NCBI RefSeq assembly: GCF_900094545.1 | Contig: NZ_FMAH01000029.1 | Span: 26,887 to 90,886 of the forward strand | Reading direction: 5' to 3' | DNA length: 64,000 nt | From: Martinezella miluonensis | Lineage (GTDB): Bacteria > Pseudomonadota > Alphaproteobacteria > Rhizobiales > Rhizobiaceae | Shown here: piece after piece, positions 45,691 through 54,296 of the stretch | Layout: each line of letters begins with the position of its first letter | How positions within the stretch are numbered: the stretch's first letter is position 1 | The notes under the pieces: model-generated | The model's input: only the letters and a program-made list of their open reading frames with translations | Database searches by the model: none | What the model was told of the DNA's origin: nothing | Translations under genes and position numbers: made by a program

Positions 45691-46305
45691 GTGCACGCAG
45701 AACCAGTTCTTCTTGCGGGATTGATTGAAGTTTGCCGTGCGACGATTGTGGCAAACAGCGATCAACTCTGCGCACTGGATCGCGCAATCGGTGACGGTGA
45801 TCATGGAACCAATATGCGGCGCGGCTGTGAAGCGGTTAGCGCCGAAGAGGCAACAGTCTCAAGCCTTCCCCTGCCTGACGCGCTGGAAAGGATAGGCCTG
45901 ACACTGGTGATGAGCATAGGCGGCGCGGCCGGCCCGCTCTACGGAACGCTGCTAATGGAAATGGGCCGCGAGCTTCGCAAATCAGATCAAGGACAGGACT
46001 TTTCCTTGGCGTTAAAGCAGGCCATTGATGCCGTTGCCCGTCGCGGGCGTTCGCACCCTGGAGACAAGACCCTGCTCGACGTGCTGTACCCTGTGCAAGA
46101 CGCACTTGCGCACCGCTCGCCATTGACCGATATCGTGCGTCGGGCGGAGCTTTCCGCTGGATGTACCGCCGCCATGAAGGCAATGCGCGGCCGGGCAGCC
46201 TATCTTGGAGAGCGTTCGATCGGCCACGTTGATCCGGGCGCATCGAGCTGTGCTCTCCTGACAATTGCTATCTGCCGTTACCTTGAGGAGCACCGCCCGG
46301 CATGA
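45691..46305 (+). CDS. dhaL: PTS-dependent dihydroxyacetone kinase, ADP-binding subunit DhaL
   Basis: A 204-aa DhaL with the Mg-ADP-binding aspartates in LDRAIGDGDHGTNM (Asp30, Asp35, Asp37) and GGAAGPLYGT. In the PEP-dependent enzyme DhaL holds a permanent ADP that is rephosphorylated by DhaM and donates the phosphate to DhaK-bound substrate. GTG 45691 follows a GGGAGGG ribosome site. It overlaps dhaM by 4 bp. Confidence 0.93.
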   Translation: MHAEPVLLAGLIEVCRATIVANSDQLCALDRAIGDGDHGTNMRRGCEAVSAEEATVSSLPLPDALERIGLTLVMSIGGAAGPLYGTLLMEMGRELRKSDQGQDFSLALKQAIDAVARRGRSHPGDKTLLDVLYPVQDALAHRSPLTDIVRRAELSAGCTAAMKAMRGRAAYLGERSIGHVDPGASSCALLTIAICRYLEEHRPA

Positions 46306-46700
46306 GTGAGAAGACCCCAAACGTCGGGATTGTGATCGTCTCCCACTCGCCGCTGGTCGCCCGAGGTACGGCCGATATGGTACGGCAGATGGTGGGCGAC
46401 AGCGTGCCGCTCGCCTGGTCGGGCGGCAATAGTCACGGAGAGCTCGGTACGGATGCGGGCGGTATCCTGACGGCCATAGAGGAGGCCTGGTCAGAGGCAG
46501 GGGTCGCCGTGTTCGTCGACCTTGGCGGGGCCGAAACCAACAGCGAGATGGCTATCGAAATGCTCGGTTTGCCGCGCGCAAAGCTCATCTCGATCTGCAA
46601 TGCTCCAGTGGTGGAAGGGGCGGTCATCGCGGCTGCCGAGGCCTCCGGCGGGGCGTCGCTGGCAAAGGTTGTGGCGACAGCAGAGGAATTGTCACCCTGA
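46302..46700 (+). CDS. dhaM: PTS-dependent dihydroxyacetone kinase phosphotransferase subunit DhaM (EIIA domain only)
   Basis: A 132-aa EIIA-Man-like protein with the phosphorylatable His15 in VGIVIVSHSPLVARG and the conserved GTDAGGILTAIEEA and FVDLGGAETNSEMA segments. E. coli DhaM is a fusion of EIIA, HPr and an EI-like domain. Here the same three functions are separate adjacent genes. It transfers phosphate from HPr to the ADP on DhaL. Confidence 0.93.
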   Translation: MSEKTPNVGIVIVSHSPLVARGTADMVRQMVGDSVPLAWSGGNSHGELGTDAGGILTAIEEAWSEAGVAVFVDLGGAETNSEMAIEMLGLPRAKLISICNAPVVEGAVIAAAEASGGASLAKVVATAEELSP

Positions 46701-47044
46701 TGAGCGGCGGATTGCGCATAGGAAACCGGGAGGCCGAACAAGTGCATGCTAGTTGCCAGACGGAGGTCGAAGTGAAGCACGGGGTAGGCTTGCACGCCCG
46801 CCCCTCGGTAACATTCACGCGGCTGGCAAAGTCGTTTCCCTGCTCGATCGAAGTCGCGGTCAATGGCAGCGACGTCTGGCTGAATGGCAAGAGCATCATC
46901 AAGATCATGGGTGCCAGGATCCGCAAGGGTTCCATGCTGAAAATCCGCGCCGACGGAATTCTAGCAGAAGAGGCAATCCGGGCACTGAAGGACCTCATCG
47001 AGCGCAACTTCGATGAAGAAAAGAAACATGGCCGCACCGCTTAG
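46700..47044 (+). CDS. HPr-family phosphocarrier protein dedicated to the Dha relay
   Basis: A 114-aa protein with a ~17-residue N-terminal extension before a normal HPr domain. The active His32 is in GLHARPSVTFTRLAKSF and the regulatory-Ser region is NGKSIIKIMG (Ser65). It overlaps dhaM by 1 bp (TGATG) and the EI gene by 32 bp. It would shuttle phosphate from the adjacent EI to DhaM. Confidence 0.92.
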   Translation: MSGGLRIGNREAEQVHASCQTEVEVKHGVGLHARPSVTFTRLAKSFPCSIEVAVNGSDVWLNGKSIIKIMGARIRKGSMLKIRADGILAEEAIRALKDLIERNFDEEKKHGRTA

Positions 47045-48608
47045 ATTGAAAGCTACGAGCGCCTCTCCGGGGGTCGTATCCGGGCCGGCCTATATCGGGG
47101 AGCTGCCGACCGCCGCTGCCCCGTCACAATCGGCCGTTTCGGGGCACGCAGAGCTGGCAATGGCCATCGAAACCGCTATCGACCAGCTTCAGAACCTTGC
47201 CACGGGCGCGGACGCAGAAGGCGGCGACATCATCGATTTTCAGCTCGAAGTGCTTCGTGATCCGACGATCGCCGAAATGGCAGGCGCGCGTATCGATGCG
47301 GGCGAGAATGTCGTATTCGCGTGGGTCGGGACACTTGACGGGCACATCCGTGAACTGGAGAGTGCTGAAGAAGAACAGATGCGGGCACGCGCCGTCGATA
47401 TTCTGGACATCAAAAATCGCGTGCTGGCGGCGCTGAAGGGCACGCCGGTATCGGATTTTCCGGCCGGATCTATCTATGTCGGCAAGGACATGGAGCCCAG
47501 CCGCTTCCTCGCACATGACTGGTCTGCAGGCGGCGGCATCGCGCTCTACGCGGGCAGTGCCGCGGGCCATGTCGCCCTTCTTGCCAGATCACGGTCGGTC
47601 CCAATGGTTATCGGTGCGGGACGTTTCGTCACAGTTGACGGCCAACATATACGCGTTGATGGCGATGCGGGCGTGATCGTCCTTCAGATGGACAAGGAGG
47701 GCGCAGCGCCAATCCAACCCGAGCATACAGCATCAAGCACACTGCCTGCTGAAGACAACGGGATGCTGCAGACAGCCGATGGCGCGCAAATTCTGTTGTC
47801 TATCAACCTCAATGCCCCCGACGAAATCGAAGGGACCGCGGCAGCGACGACGGCTGGTATCGGATTGATGCGATCCGAATTCGCAGTGGCGTCACTCGCT
47901 GATGCCGCAAACGAGGAGAAGCAACTCGCCATCTGCCGCCGCGTCCTTGACTGGGCGGGCGGCAGATCTGTGACGATCCGCATGCTTGATGTCGGCGGCG
48001 ACAAGCCGCTCTCCGGCCTCACGACTTCGTCTGAATTGCGCGGCATCCGCCTTCTTCTTGCCCGGCCTGAGATTGCGCGCGTTCAAGTGCGTGCGTTGTT
48101 GCGTGCAGCCATCTTCGGTAATCTGCGCGTCATGCTGCCGATGGTGACTTTTCCGTCGGAAGTCGATGATATGCGGCAGATCTTTCTAGAAGAGGCGGCC
48201 GAGCTTGCGCGCCGGGGCGTGCCGCACCGCCTCCCTTCGATTGGCATGATGGTGGAAGTGCCGACCGCCGCGCTGATGCTCGAGCAGTTCGAAGGCGCGG
48301 ACTTCTTTTCATTCGGCACCAACGATCTTGCGCAGTATCTCGCCGCCTCGACCCGCGAGGATGCCGATTTCGCCGCACACCGCGAGAAGACCGCGCAGGC
48401 TGTGCTGCGCCTACTCGCTTATGCCGTGAAACTTGCCGGCAGCAAACCGCTCAGCATCTGCGGCGACATGGCCGGCGATCCGCACCTGACAGCTGAGCTG
48501 CTCGCCGCCGGCATCCGGCATTTTTCCATGGCGCCGGCTCAACTTCCCGCGATAAGATCGGCCATCGTCGGTTTGAATGCCGACGGGACAAAGGCAGCCG
48601 GAGAATAA
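47013..48608 (+). CDS. Phosphoenolpyruvate-protein phosphotransferase (PTS enzyme I)
   Basis: A 531-aa enzyme I. The phospho-His domain shows the active His in GSAAGHVALLARSRSVPMV. The PEP-binding barrel has GIGLMRSEF, RMLDVGGDKPL, SELRGIRLLLARPEI, MLPMVTFPSEVDDM, VEVPTAAL, SFGTNDLAQY and the catalytic Cys in SICGDMAGDP. All essential residues are present. It is slightly shorter than E. coli EI (575). An alternative ATG at 47028 (MAAPLRLKATSASPG) is equally possible. It is the phosphate source for HPr, DhaM and DhaL. Confidence 0.93.
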   Translation: MKKRNMAAPLRLKATSASPGVVSGPAYIGELPTAAAPSQSAVSGHAELAMAIETAIDQLQNLATGADAEGGDIIDFQLEVLRDPTIAEMAGARIDAGENVVFAWVGTLDGHIRELESAEEEQMRARAVDILDIKNRVLAALKGTPVSDFPAGSIYVGKDMEPSRFLAHDWSAGGGIALYAGSAAGHVALLARSRSVPMVIGAGRFVTVDGQHIRVDGDAGVIVLQMDKEGAAPIQPEHTASSTLPAEDNGMLQTADGAQILLSINLNAPDEIEGTAAATTAGIGLMRSEFAVASLADAANEEKQLAICRRVLDWAGGRSVTIRMLDVGGDKPLSGLTTSSELRGIRLLLARPEIARVQVRALLRAAIFGNLRVMLPMVTFPSEVDDMRQIFLEEAAELARRGVPHRLPSIGMMVEVPTAALMLEQFEGADFFSFGTNDLAQYLAASTREDADFAAHREKTAQAVLRLLAYAVKLAGSKPLSICGDMAGDPHLTAELLAAGIRHFSMAPAQLPAIRSAIVGLNADGTKAAGE

Positions 48609-48609
48609 G

Positions 48610-49020
48610 ATGGCGCGCGAAGAAACCGAAGACGCCATTATCGCCTACAAGTCAATTCTGGCGCAGATCATCGACAACCGACCTTCCGGAACCCGTCAGC
48701 GGCTGGCTACGGAACTGGGCAAGCATCGTAGCTTCGTCACCCAGATAACAAGCCCGAGCTATGCGACGCCTCTTCCTGCGCGGCATCTCGCGACGATCTT
48801 CCGGGTCTGTCACGTCAGCGCCGCCGAACAGGAGCGTTTTCTGGAGGCCTACCAAAATGCGCATCCCGGTAAACTGCCTGAGCTTGGCGCCTCGGAAAAA
48901 CTGCGGCATCTTTCACTCATGGTCCCTGATTTCGGCGACGAGCGACGCAACCGGCTGCTGGAGGAAGCAATCGCCGATCTGGTGCAGAAGATTGCCGCAA
49001 TTTCCGGACCACCGGAGTGA
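48610..49020 (+). CDS. HTH-like protein conserved position in the Dha/PTS operon, 136 aa
   Basis: Starts 1 bp after the EI stop. The N-terminal half looks like a Cro/XRE-type helix-turn-helix (SGTRQRLATELGKHRSFVTQ, then ITSPSYATPLPARHLATIF). The rest is a charged helical tail (GDERRNRLLEEAIADLVQKI). There is no membrane segment or enzyme motif. Its place after enzyme I suggests a regulator that reads the phosphorylation or substrate state of this operon. I do not recognise a named family. Confidence 0.75.
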   Translation: MAREETEDAIIAYKSILAQIIDNRPSGTRQRLATELGKHRSFVTQITSPSYATPLPARHLATIFRVCHVSAAEQERFLEAYQNAHPGKLPELGASEKLRHLSLMVPDFGDERRNRLLEEAIADLVQKIAAISGPPE

Positions 49021-49035
49021 ACGGCGTTGCGCTTG

Positions 49036-49138
49036 GAGCAATTCCAGGAAAAGTGCTAGGCGGTTTTCCGTCCGGGATTGCGAAAATACAAAAAAGATAG
49101 AGCGGATCAGCGTTTCCGTGAAAAGCTGATCCGCTCTA
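49036..49138. repeat. RIME-like rhizobial intergenic palindromic repeat
   Basis: Two palindromes in tandem. The first is imperfect (GAGCAATTCCAGGAAAAGTG ... GTTTTCCGTCCGGGATTG). The second is perfect with a 14-bp stem (TAGAGCGGATCAGC / GCTGATCCGCTCTA, 49098-49111 and 49125-49138, 13-nt loop). This layout matches the abundant Rhizobiaceae intergenic mosaic element. It lies between the HTH-like gene and dhaK and may stabilise or attenuate the transcript. Confidence 0.8.
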
Positions 49139-49180
49139 GTGCGACAAGACTGAGACGATCATCGCCTTGGGAGGGGCTTG

Positions 49181-50173
49181 ATGAAGAAGTTCATCAACAC
49201 GGCAGAAACCATGGTCGCCGAAAGCGTCGAAGGCTTTGTGCGCGCCCATGAGGAGTTCGTTGTGTTCGGCGTCGACCGCAAATTTATCCGCCGTCGCCAC
49301 ATAGTTCCGGGCAAGGTGGCGATCATATCCGGCGGCGGCGCGGGTCATGAGCCAATGCACATAGGCTTCGTCGGCCACGGCATGCTCGATGCGGCTTGCG
49401 TCGGGCATATTTTCACGTCTCCCACGCCGAGCCAGATCGCAAGCGCCATCGAAGAAGCGGACACAGGGGCCGGATGCGTGCTGGTGGTGAAAAACTATGA
49501 CGGCGACGTCATGAATTTCGAAATGGCGGCAGAGATGGCATCCGGCCGCCACAAAATTGAAACGGTGATCGTCGGCGACGACATCGAAACGGCAAGGACA
49601 GGCGACGGGCGCGGCCGCCGTGGTATCGCCGGTACTGTGATCGTAGAGAAGCTCCTTGGCGCCGCGGCCGAACGAGGCATGACGCTCGCCGAACTGAAAG
49701 GCCTTGGCGATAGTCTTGCTCCACGCATCCGATCGATGGGCGTTGCCCTGACTGGCGTAGCGGTCCCGCACACGCAGCGCTCAACTTTCGCGCTCGGACC
49801 AGGCGAAATGGAAATGGGCGTCGGCATTCACGGGGAGCCGGGCCACTCGAGGGAGCCCTTCTCCAACGCCGACACGATCGTCAGGCATCTGAGCGAAACG
49901 GTCTACGATGACATCGCCCGAGCCGCTGGCAAGGCGTTGCTTTTCGTCAACGGACTTGGCGGCACGCCACCAGCCGAACTCTATCTCGCCTACAACACTG
50001 CCCACCAGTTCATGGTCAACCACGGCCTGCGGATCGAGCGCTCGCTTGTCGGCACTTATGCCACGTCGCTTGATATGCAGGGCCTTTCCGTCACGCTCGC
50101 TTTCCTTACTGACGAGGAATTTTCCCTGTGGGATTCGCCTGTTGCAACCGCCGCGTTGCGCTGGGGATGCTAG
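49181..50173 (+). CDS. dhaK: PTS-dependent dihydroxyacetone kinase, substrate-binding subunit DhaK
   Basis: A 330-aa stand-alone DhaK with SGGGAGHEPMHIGFVGHGML, VKNYDGDVMNFEMAAEMA and the substrate-binding His217 in GVGIHGEPGHSREP. The hemiaminal bond between this His and the ketone carbonyl is the family hallmark. It completes the PEP relay begun at dhaL. ATG 49181 with a strong GGAGGGG ribosome site is used; TTG 49178 is adjacent. Last gene of the operon. Confidence 0.93.
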   Translation: MKKFINTAETMVAESVEGFVRAHEEFVVFGVDRKFIRRRHIVPGKVAIISGGGAGHEPMHIGFVGHGMLDAACVGHIFTSPTPSQIASAIEEADTGAGCVLVVKNYDGDVMNFEMAAEMASGRHKIETVIVGDDIETARTGDGRGRRGIAGTVIVEKLLGAAAERGMTLAELKGLGDSLAPRIRSMGVALTGVAVPHTQRSTFALGPGEMEMGVGIHGEPGHSREPFSNADTIVRHLSETVYDDIARAAGKALLFVNGLGGTPPAELYLAYNTAHQFMVNHGLRIERSLVGTYATSLDMQGLSVTLAFLTDEEFSLWDSPVATAALRWGC

Positions 50174-50467
50174 GCGCGTCCATTTTGATCGAGGTCATGG
50201 TTGCCGCGAAGTCGACCTGTCTTAGGAGGCGAAGGCGGATTCGGTCCGACTCCAATACGCGTGTGGTCATTTCTGAACACTCAGCCCGAGTTGCAAAGCC
50301 AGACTACGGCCAATCGATACCGATTTGTCTTCGCTGAGACGCAATCCGGGGAATTGCCGCCAAAATCCCTATCCCAAACTGCGATGCCGCAGGTTGCGCG
50401 GACATTCCGCTTGCCGAACTCGCAGGAACATGTGTCGCTTTCCATTTATTTCGGGTCTTCCTCACAT

Positions 50468-50702
50468 TGCGTGGTTAACAGACCGTTAGTAATGACGCCT
50501 ATATGGGCTGGCATGCGGACGAAATCGAAATGGTCGCCCGGTCCGGGCATTAATGTGCAGAGCGTCGTATCCAGCGATGAAGGCAAACGGGTTGTGTCTG
50601 CTTGCGGGCCAGCGTCTGGCATATGCCCAGAGTGCCGACATCAAACCAGAAGTCGGCACGGCTGGTCCTACCGCAGTCTTCAGGACCTGCCGATCCAAGG
50701 TA
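50468..50702 (+). mobile_element. ISL3-family transposase, N-terminal remnant 1
   Basis: The frame shows the zinc-finger N-terminus of an ISL3 transposase (WSPGPGINVQSVVSSDEGKR, ICPECRHQTRSRHGWSYRSL), then decays. It is homologous to the remnant at 53930-54125 in the same orientation. The region 50174-50467 holds nothing else I can assign. Confidence 0.65.
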
Positions 50703-50849
50703 ATGTAATGTATTGTCTTAGCTTGTGGCGTCCCGATCAGACATGAATTGCTTCTGTCAGTTAGAAGCGCATATTTGACCGATGCGCGGCAGCCAATAAT
50801 TACAATGTTGGGCTAACCTTCGGAGAGTTAAAGGCTAGGAGATACCCAA

Positions 50850-51152
50850 ATGCTTATTGCGATCGTCGACTTTATTGTTGCTCCCGAAAGCCGTGACGCG
50901 GTCGTGGCGAGGTTGCTTCAAGATAGCAAGGCCATCCGTGCTATGGAGGGCAACCTCGCGTTCAGTCCCTATGTCGATCCCGTCGATGAAAAGGCGGTTC
51001 GCGTTTGGCACGAGTGGCGGGATGTTGAGCATTTCCGAGCCTATACTGCATCGGAGATATTTAAGCAGCTCGGCCTCGTGCTGCGCCCATTGATGAAGGC
51101 ACCGCCTGTTAGCCGACGGATGATGTCCGAAGTTCTTGAGACGGTCGCCTGA
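50850..51152 (+). CDS. Antibiotic biosynthesis monooxygenase (ABM) domain protein
   Basis: A 100-aa single-domain ABM/dimeric alpha-beta barrel protein (MLIAIVDFIVAPESRDAVVA, VRVWHEWRDVEHFRAYTASE). Members are cofactorless monooxygenases for quinones or heme-degrading-like enzymes. A GGAGATACC ribosome site precedes ATG 50850. It is immediately followed by an AraC regulator, 5 bp downstream, forming a two-gene unit. Confidence 0.88.
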   Translation: MLIAIVDFIVAPESRDAVVARLLQDSKAIRAMEGNLAFSPYVDPVDEKAVRVWHEWRDVEHFRAYTASEIFKQLGLVLRPLMKAPPVSRRMMSEVLETVA

Positions 51153-51157
51153 GGCAT

Positions 51158-51940
51158 ATGCTAATGGGCCAAACAGCCGAAGCCTACAGCGTTGCTCGGC
51201 TGTTTCCACCGACCGACCGGGCCGAATTCCGTTTCGACCGGCATTACTTGCTTTATTGCACGGCGGGTACGATGCGCCTCGAGGCGGAGGGCAAAGTCTG
51301 GTCATTGCCCCCATCGCGGGCGGCCATCATTGCCGCTGGGAGGAGCATTCATGTAACCTTGCCGCAGGCGGTGATGGCCTGTTCTGTGCTCTTCGATCGA
51401 ACCTTCATTCCCGCCCCGGCCGAGGCGCTCACTGTAATCAACATGAGCCCGCTCGCGCGCGAGCTGATCCTCGCCTGCCGCAGTTGGACCGATGTCAATA
51501 AGCCGCTCGATCCCTATGCTCGGCAACTCTTCGCGACCTTAGCCGCAGTCGCCAGCCAACTCGCCGCCACACCGTCCAATGCCGCCATGCCGCTACCGCG
51601 CTCAAGCGGCGTTGCAGCGGCCATGCAACTGACCGAGCAGCAGATGGCCGACGCGCCGGACTTTGCCTCGATCGCGCGCGACGTGGCCATGACCGAGCGG
51701 TCGCTTGCCCGGCATTTTTCCGACGAAATGGGCATGACCTGGCGGCAGGCACTGCGCCGGCTACGCATCATTCGCGCCATGGAACTTCTCGGAACGAACA
51801 ATACCACTATCACTCAGGCGGCGCACACTGTCGGCTACGCGTCGCTATCGGCATTTAACGCCGCATTTCTAGAGATCAGCGGCCAGACACCGACGGCCTA
51901 CCGTATCGGAATACAGGGCGCCAGCCTGCCGCACGCCTAG
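51158..51940 (+). CDS. AraC-family transcriptional regulator with cupin sensor domain
   Basis: A 260-aa regulator: an N-terminal cupin-like domain (about 20-110, FDRHYLLYCTAGTMRLEAEG) and a C-terminal double HTH (about 160-255, IARDVAMTERSLARHFSDEM, ITQAAHTVGYASLSAFNAAF, and the AraC ending SGQTPTAYR). It is co-transcribed with the ABM gene and probably regulates it or a neighbour. Confidence 0.9.
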   Translation: MLMGQTAEAYSVARLFPPTDRAEFRFDRHYLLYCTAGTMRLEAEGKVWSLPPSRAAIIAAGRSIHVTLPQAVMACSVLFDRTFIPAPAEALTVINMSPLARELILACRSWTDVNKPLDPYARQLFATLAAVASQLAATPSNAAMPLPRSSGVAAAMQLTEQQMADAPDFASIARDVAMTERSLARHFSDEMGMTWRQALRRLRIIRAMELLGTNNTTITQAAHTVGYASLSAFNAAFLEISGQTPTAYRIGIQGASLPHA

Positions 51941-52460
51941 CTGGCGCGGTGTTGATTTCCGCAACACTCTGACCCGTATTTCCATCTGACGTTGATCCAT
52001 TCAGTCCCGGACATGCCATTGACGAATTAGCGACATCTATAACTGAGCGGGGGTTACGGCGGAAATGCAAAACTGGGTGAAATCACGACGCAAGTGAACA
52101 GATTACTGGCTACCACGGCTTTCCGCCATTCAGGCTGATGTCCAATACCTCGATTTTCTACGCACCGTTCGTAGTGGCCATGAGAACGTTACGACCCAAA
52201 ATGTACATACCGTGGCACAGACCTATTTCAGACCAGAGAAATTCTGGAAACTGGAAGCGTTGCCCGGATCCCCTGCTCCACGGTAGATTCGCATGTCAAT
52301 ATTGCGAGCGGCGACCACGGATAATTCTCTCTGGAGTAAGTCGCGCAGCAATCCGCGGCAAATCGTTCGGTACGACGCAGGCCTATAATTTCGAACAACG
52401 AGCTACAAATGCGCTCCGCGCAGACTAGGTGAACCGTTTGGCGCCGTGCACGCCAGACAA
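51941..52460. other. Intergenic region, possibly old IS debris
   Basis: About 520 bp without a supported gene. The start (GTTGATTTCCGCAACACTCT and following TGACCC) resembles ends of IS21-type elements, but no transposase frame is present. Short frames on both strands are not convincing. Confidence 0.35.
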
Positions 52461-53144
52461 TCACAACGCCGTCATCTCGCCATCCACCGTCGCGAGCGCC
52501 ATGGGGCGACGCAATGCTTCCGCTATCGAATAGAGCGCCACGACGATCAGGTTTGGGATCCAGGAGGTGTAAGCAAGCCATACCGACATTGCCGAGTAAG
52601 TGGGGTATCCCAGAGCGAACCCGAGGGGAATTTGCAGCCGCAACGTCACCGCGCCAAACGTCATCGCGTAGCTGAATCGCATCAACAGGCGATGAAGCGC
52701 GAATTGGCGTTGCACTGCGGCGCGCCATGCGCCGAGCGTTGTACCGAGCCAGAGTACCGCTAGAATGCCGAAGCCAAGCCCGGCAACCGGGCCGCCGGAC
52801 GCATATGGCGAGGTAGCCAATCCTCCAGCTCCGGCAACCACGCAAGCTGCGACATAAACACGACCCGACCAGCGATGTGCTTGCGGATATTTTGCGCGCA
52901 GCCCCGGAATGAACTGGAAGGGGCCGAGAAGGAGGGCTATGGGCGCGATCAGCATATGCATCAGTGCCTGAATGGGCACGTGTGCAATGACGGTGCGGAT
53001 TTTTGGATCAACATCAAGCCAACGATCAACCAGCACGCCGTAGTAGCGAAGCGAATAAAGCGCGACGCCTGTGGCCAGTAATATCATGATTGCGCGAAAC
53101 GATGGCGCGAAATACTTCCCAACCATGAACTTGCTCGCTATCAT
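52461..53144 (-). CDS. DUF2306 family integral membrane protein
   Basis: A 227-aa protein with six or seven membrane helices. It shows the DUF2306 pattern: His in IPQALMHMLIAPIALLLGP-like helix 2, FIPGLRAKYPQAHRWSGRVY after it, and FALHRLLMRFSYAM with another conserved His. These His residues resemble heme or metal ligands, but the function is unknown. It is divergent from a TetR gene only 32 bp away, so it is the likely target of that repressor. Confidence 0.85.
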   Translation of the reverse strand: MIASKFMVGKYFAPSFRAIMILLATGVALYSLRYYGVLVDRWLDVDPKIRTVIAHVPIQALMHMLIAPIALLLGPFQFIPGLRAKYPQAHRWSGRVYVAACVVAGAGGLATSPYASGGPVAGLGFGILAVLWLGTTLGAWRAAVQRQFALHRLLMRFSYAMTFGAVTLRLQIPLGFALGYPTYSAMSVWLAYTSWIPNLIVVALYSIAEALRRPMALATVDGEMTAL

Positions 53145-53146
53145 CT

Positions 53147-53167
53147 TAACGGTGTTTAATTACGTTA
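53147..53167. promoter_or_regulatory. Candidate TetR operator in the DUF2306/TetR divergent gap
   Basis: TAACGGTGTTTAATTACGTTA has 5-bp inverted ends (TAACG/CGTTA) and lies exactly between the two divergent starts, 10 bp from the TetR start. Confidence 0.45.
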
Positions 53168-53176
53168 GGACATGAT

Positions 53177-53845
53177 TTGAACAGTGTCAAGATCAAGCCT
53201 GACCGACAGCAGGCGGCCAAGTCGGTCAGGAAGACCTATCATCACGGTGACCTGCGACGTCAGCTTATCGCCGCAGCGGAGCAGGTTATTGTGGAACGCG
53301 GCGTTGACGGCTTCACTCTGCGTGAGGCGGCGCGCCGAGTCGGCGTTTCGCCCGCCGCCCCATCGCACCATTTCAAGGACGCCAAGGGACTGCTCACGGA
53401 AGTGGCGCTGCTTGGCTTCCGAGACTTCGGAGCGGCATTGGCGGCCGCCGACAAGCGAGGTGGTCAGGATCCGATGCGGCGGCTCTACGAACAAGGGATT
53501 GCTTATGTGCAGTTTGCGCTCAGATTTCCGGCACGTTTTCAGCTCATGTTCCGCGTCGATAAGCACGACCACACCAATGCCGAATTCGTGCGCGTTTCCC
53601 AGGAGGCCTATTGCATACTCGAAAACGCGATCCGCGCCGCCACCGGCACTCCATCAGATCGGCCGCTAGGCCCTGACGGCCAGGGATTACTGGTCGCCGT
53701 ATGGTCGATGGTGCACGGCTACTGCCATCTCGCATTTGGCGGAGAACTTAACAATCCTGCGCGCGGGGGCGGAAATACGGACGTGATTCTCGAGTCGCTT
53801 TTACCCTTGACGCTCAAATATCTCCCGTTGCCAATCAAGAAATGA
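53177..53845 (+). CDS. TetR/AcrR-family transcriptional regulator
   Basis: A 222-aa TetR regulator: N-terminal HTH (about 20-70, HHGDLRRQLIAAAEQVIVER, LREAARRVGVSPAAPSHHF) and a C-terminal WHG-type ligand domain (VAVWSMVHGYCHLAFGGEL). The start appears to be TTG 53177 after a TAGGA ribosome site. It is divergent from the DUF2306 membrane gene, its probable target. Confidence 0.9.
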   Translation: MNSVKIKPDRQQAAKSVRKTYHHGDLRRQLIAAAEQVIVERGVDGFTLREAARRVGVSPAAPSHHFKDAKGLLTEVALLGFRDFGAALAAADKRGGQDPMRRLYEQGIAYVQFALRFPARFQLMFRVDKHDHTNAEFVRVSQEAYCILENAIRAATGTPSDRPLGPDGQGLLVAVWSMVHGYCHLAFGGELNNPARGGGNTDVILESLLPLTLKYLPLPIKK

Positions 53846-53929
53846 GATCTTCGCGGTATTGATTTCCATCGCCTGGGGGCGGCCGGATCGCGGTCTGCCA
53901 GAAGTCACTTTGGAGGGTTCATCCTCAAT

Positions 53930-54125
53930 TTCTGTGGTCAACAGAGTGCTAGCGCCACGCTTGCTATCTACGGGGATGCCAACGCAATTGAGATGGTCAG
54001 CCGGCCCAGGGGTCAAAGTTCTGGGTATCACCCTTGAAGATGAAGAAAACTGGGTTGTTTCTGCCGCCGCGAAACCTATCGGTATCTCCCCGGATCGCGG
54101 GACGCGAAGTCGGCACTGGCACGGC
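53930..54125 (+). mobile_element. ISL3-family transposase, N-terminal remnant 2
   Basis: The frame from ATG 53976 (MPTQLRWSAGPGVKVLGITL, then GTRSRHWHGWHS) aligns with remnant 1 at 50468. The zinc-finger cysteines are mutated, so it is older or more decayed. The two copies are direct repeats bracketing the AraC and TetR modules. Confidence 0.55.
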
Positions 54126-54296
54126 TGGCATAGTGTCGGAGCATTCCCGACGAACTCTCGCCGCTCAGTTGGGAGAAAGCTTACCGGGATCTATTCCTGG
54201 GGCGCGGAGCAGCAAATGTCCGAAGGCTTGAGACTCTTGCGACTTGCCGGACACCTTCTTCGGGTTGCAATATGTTCATCATTCGTTCGACCTTGG

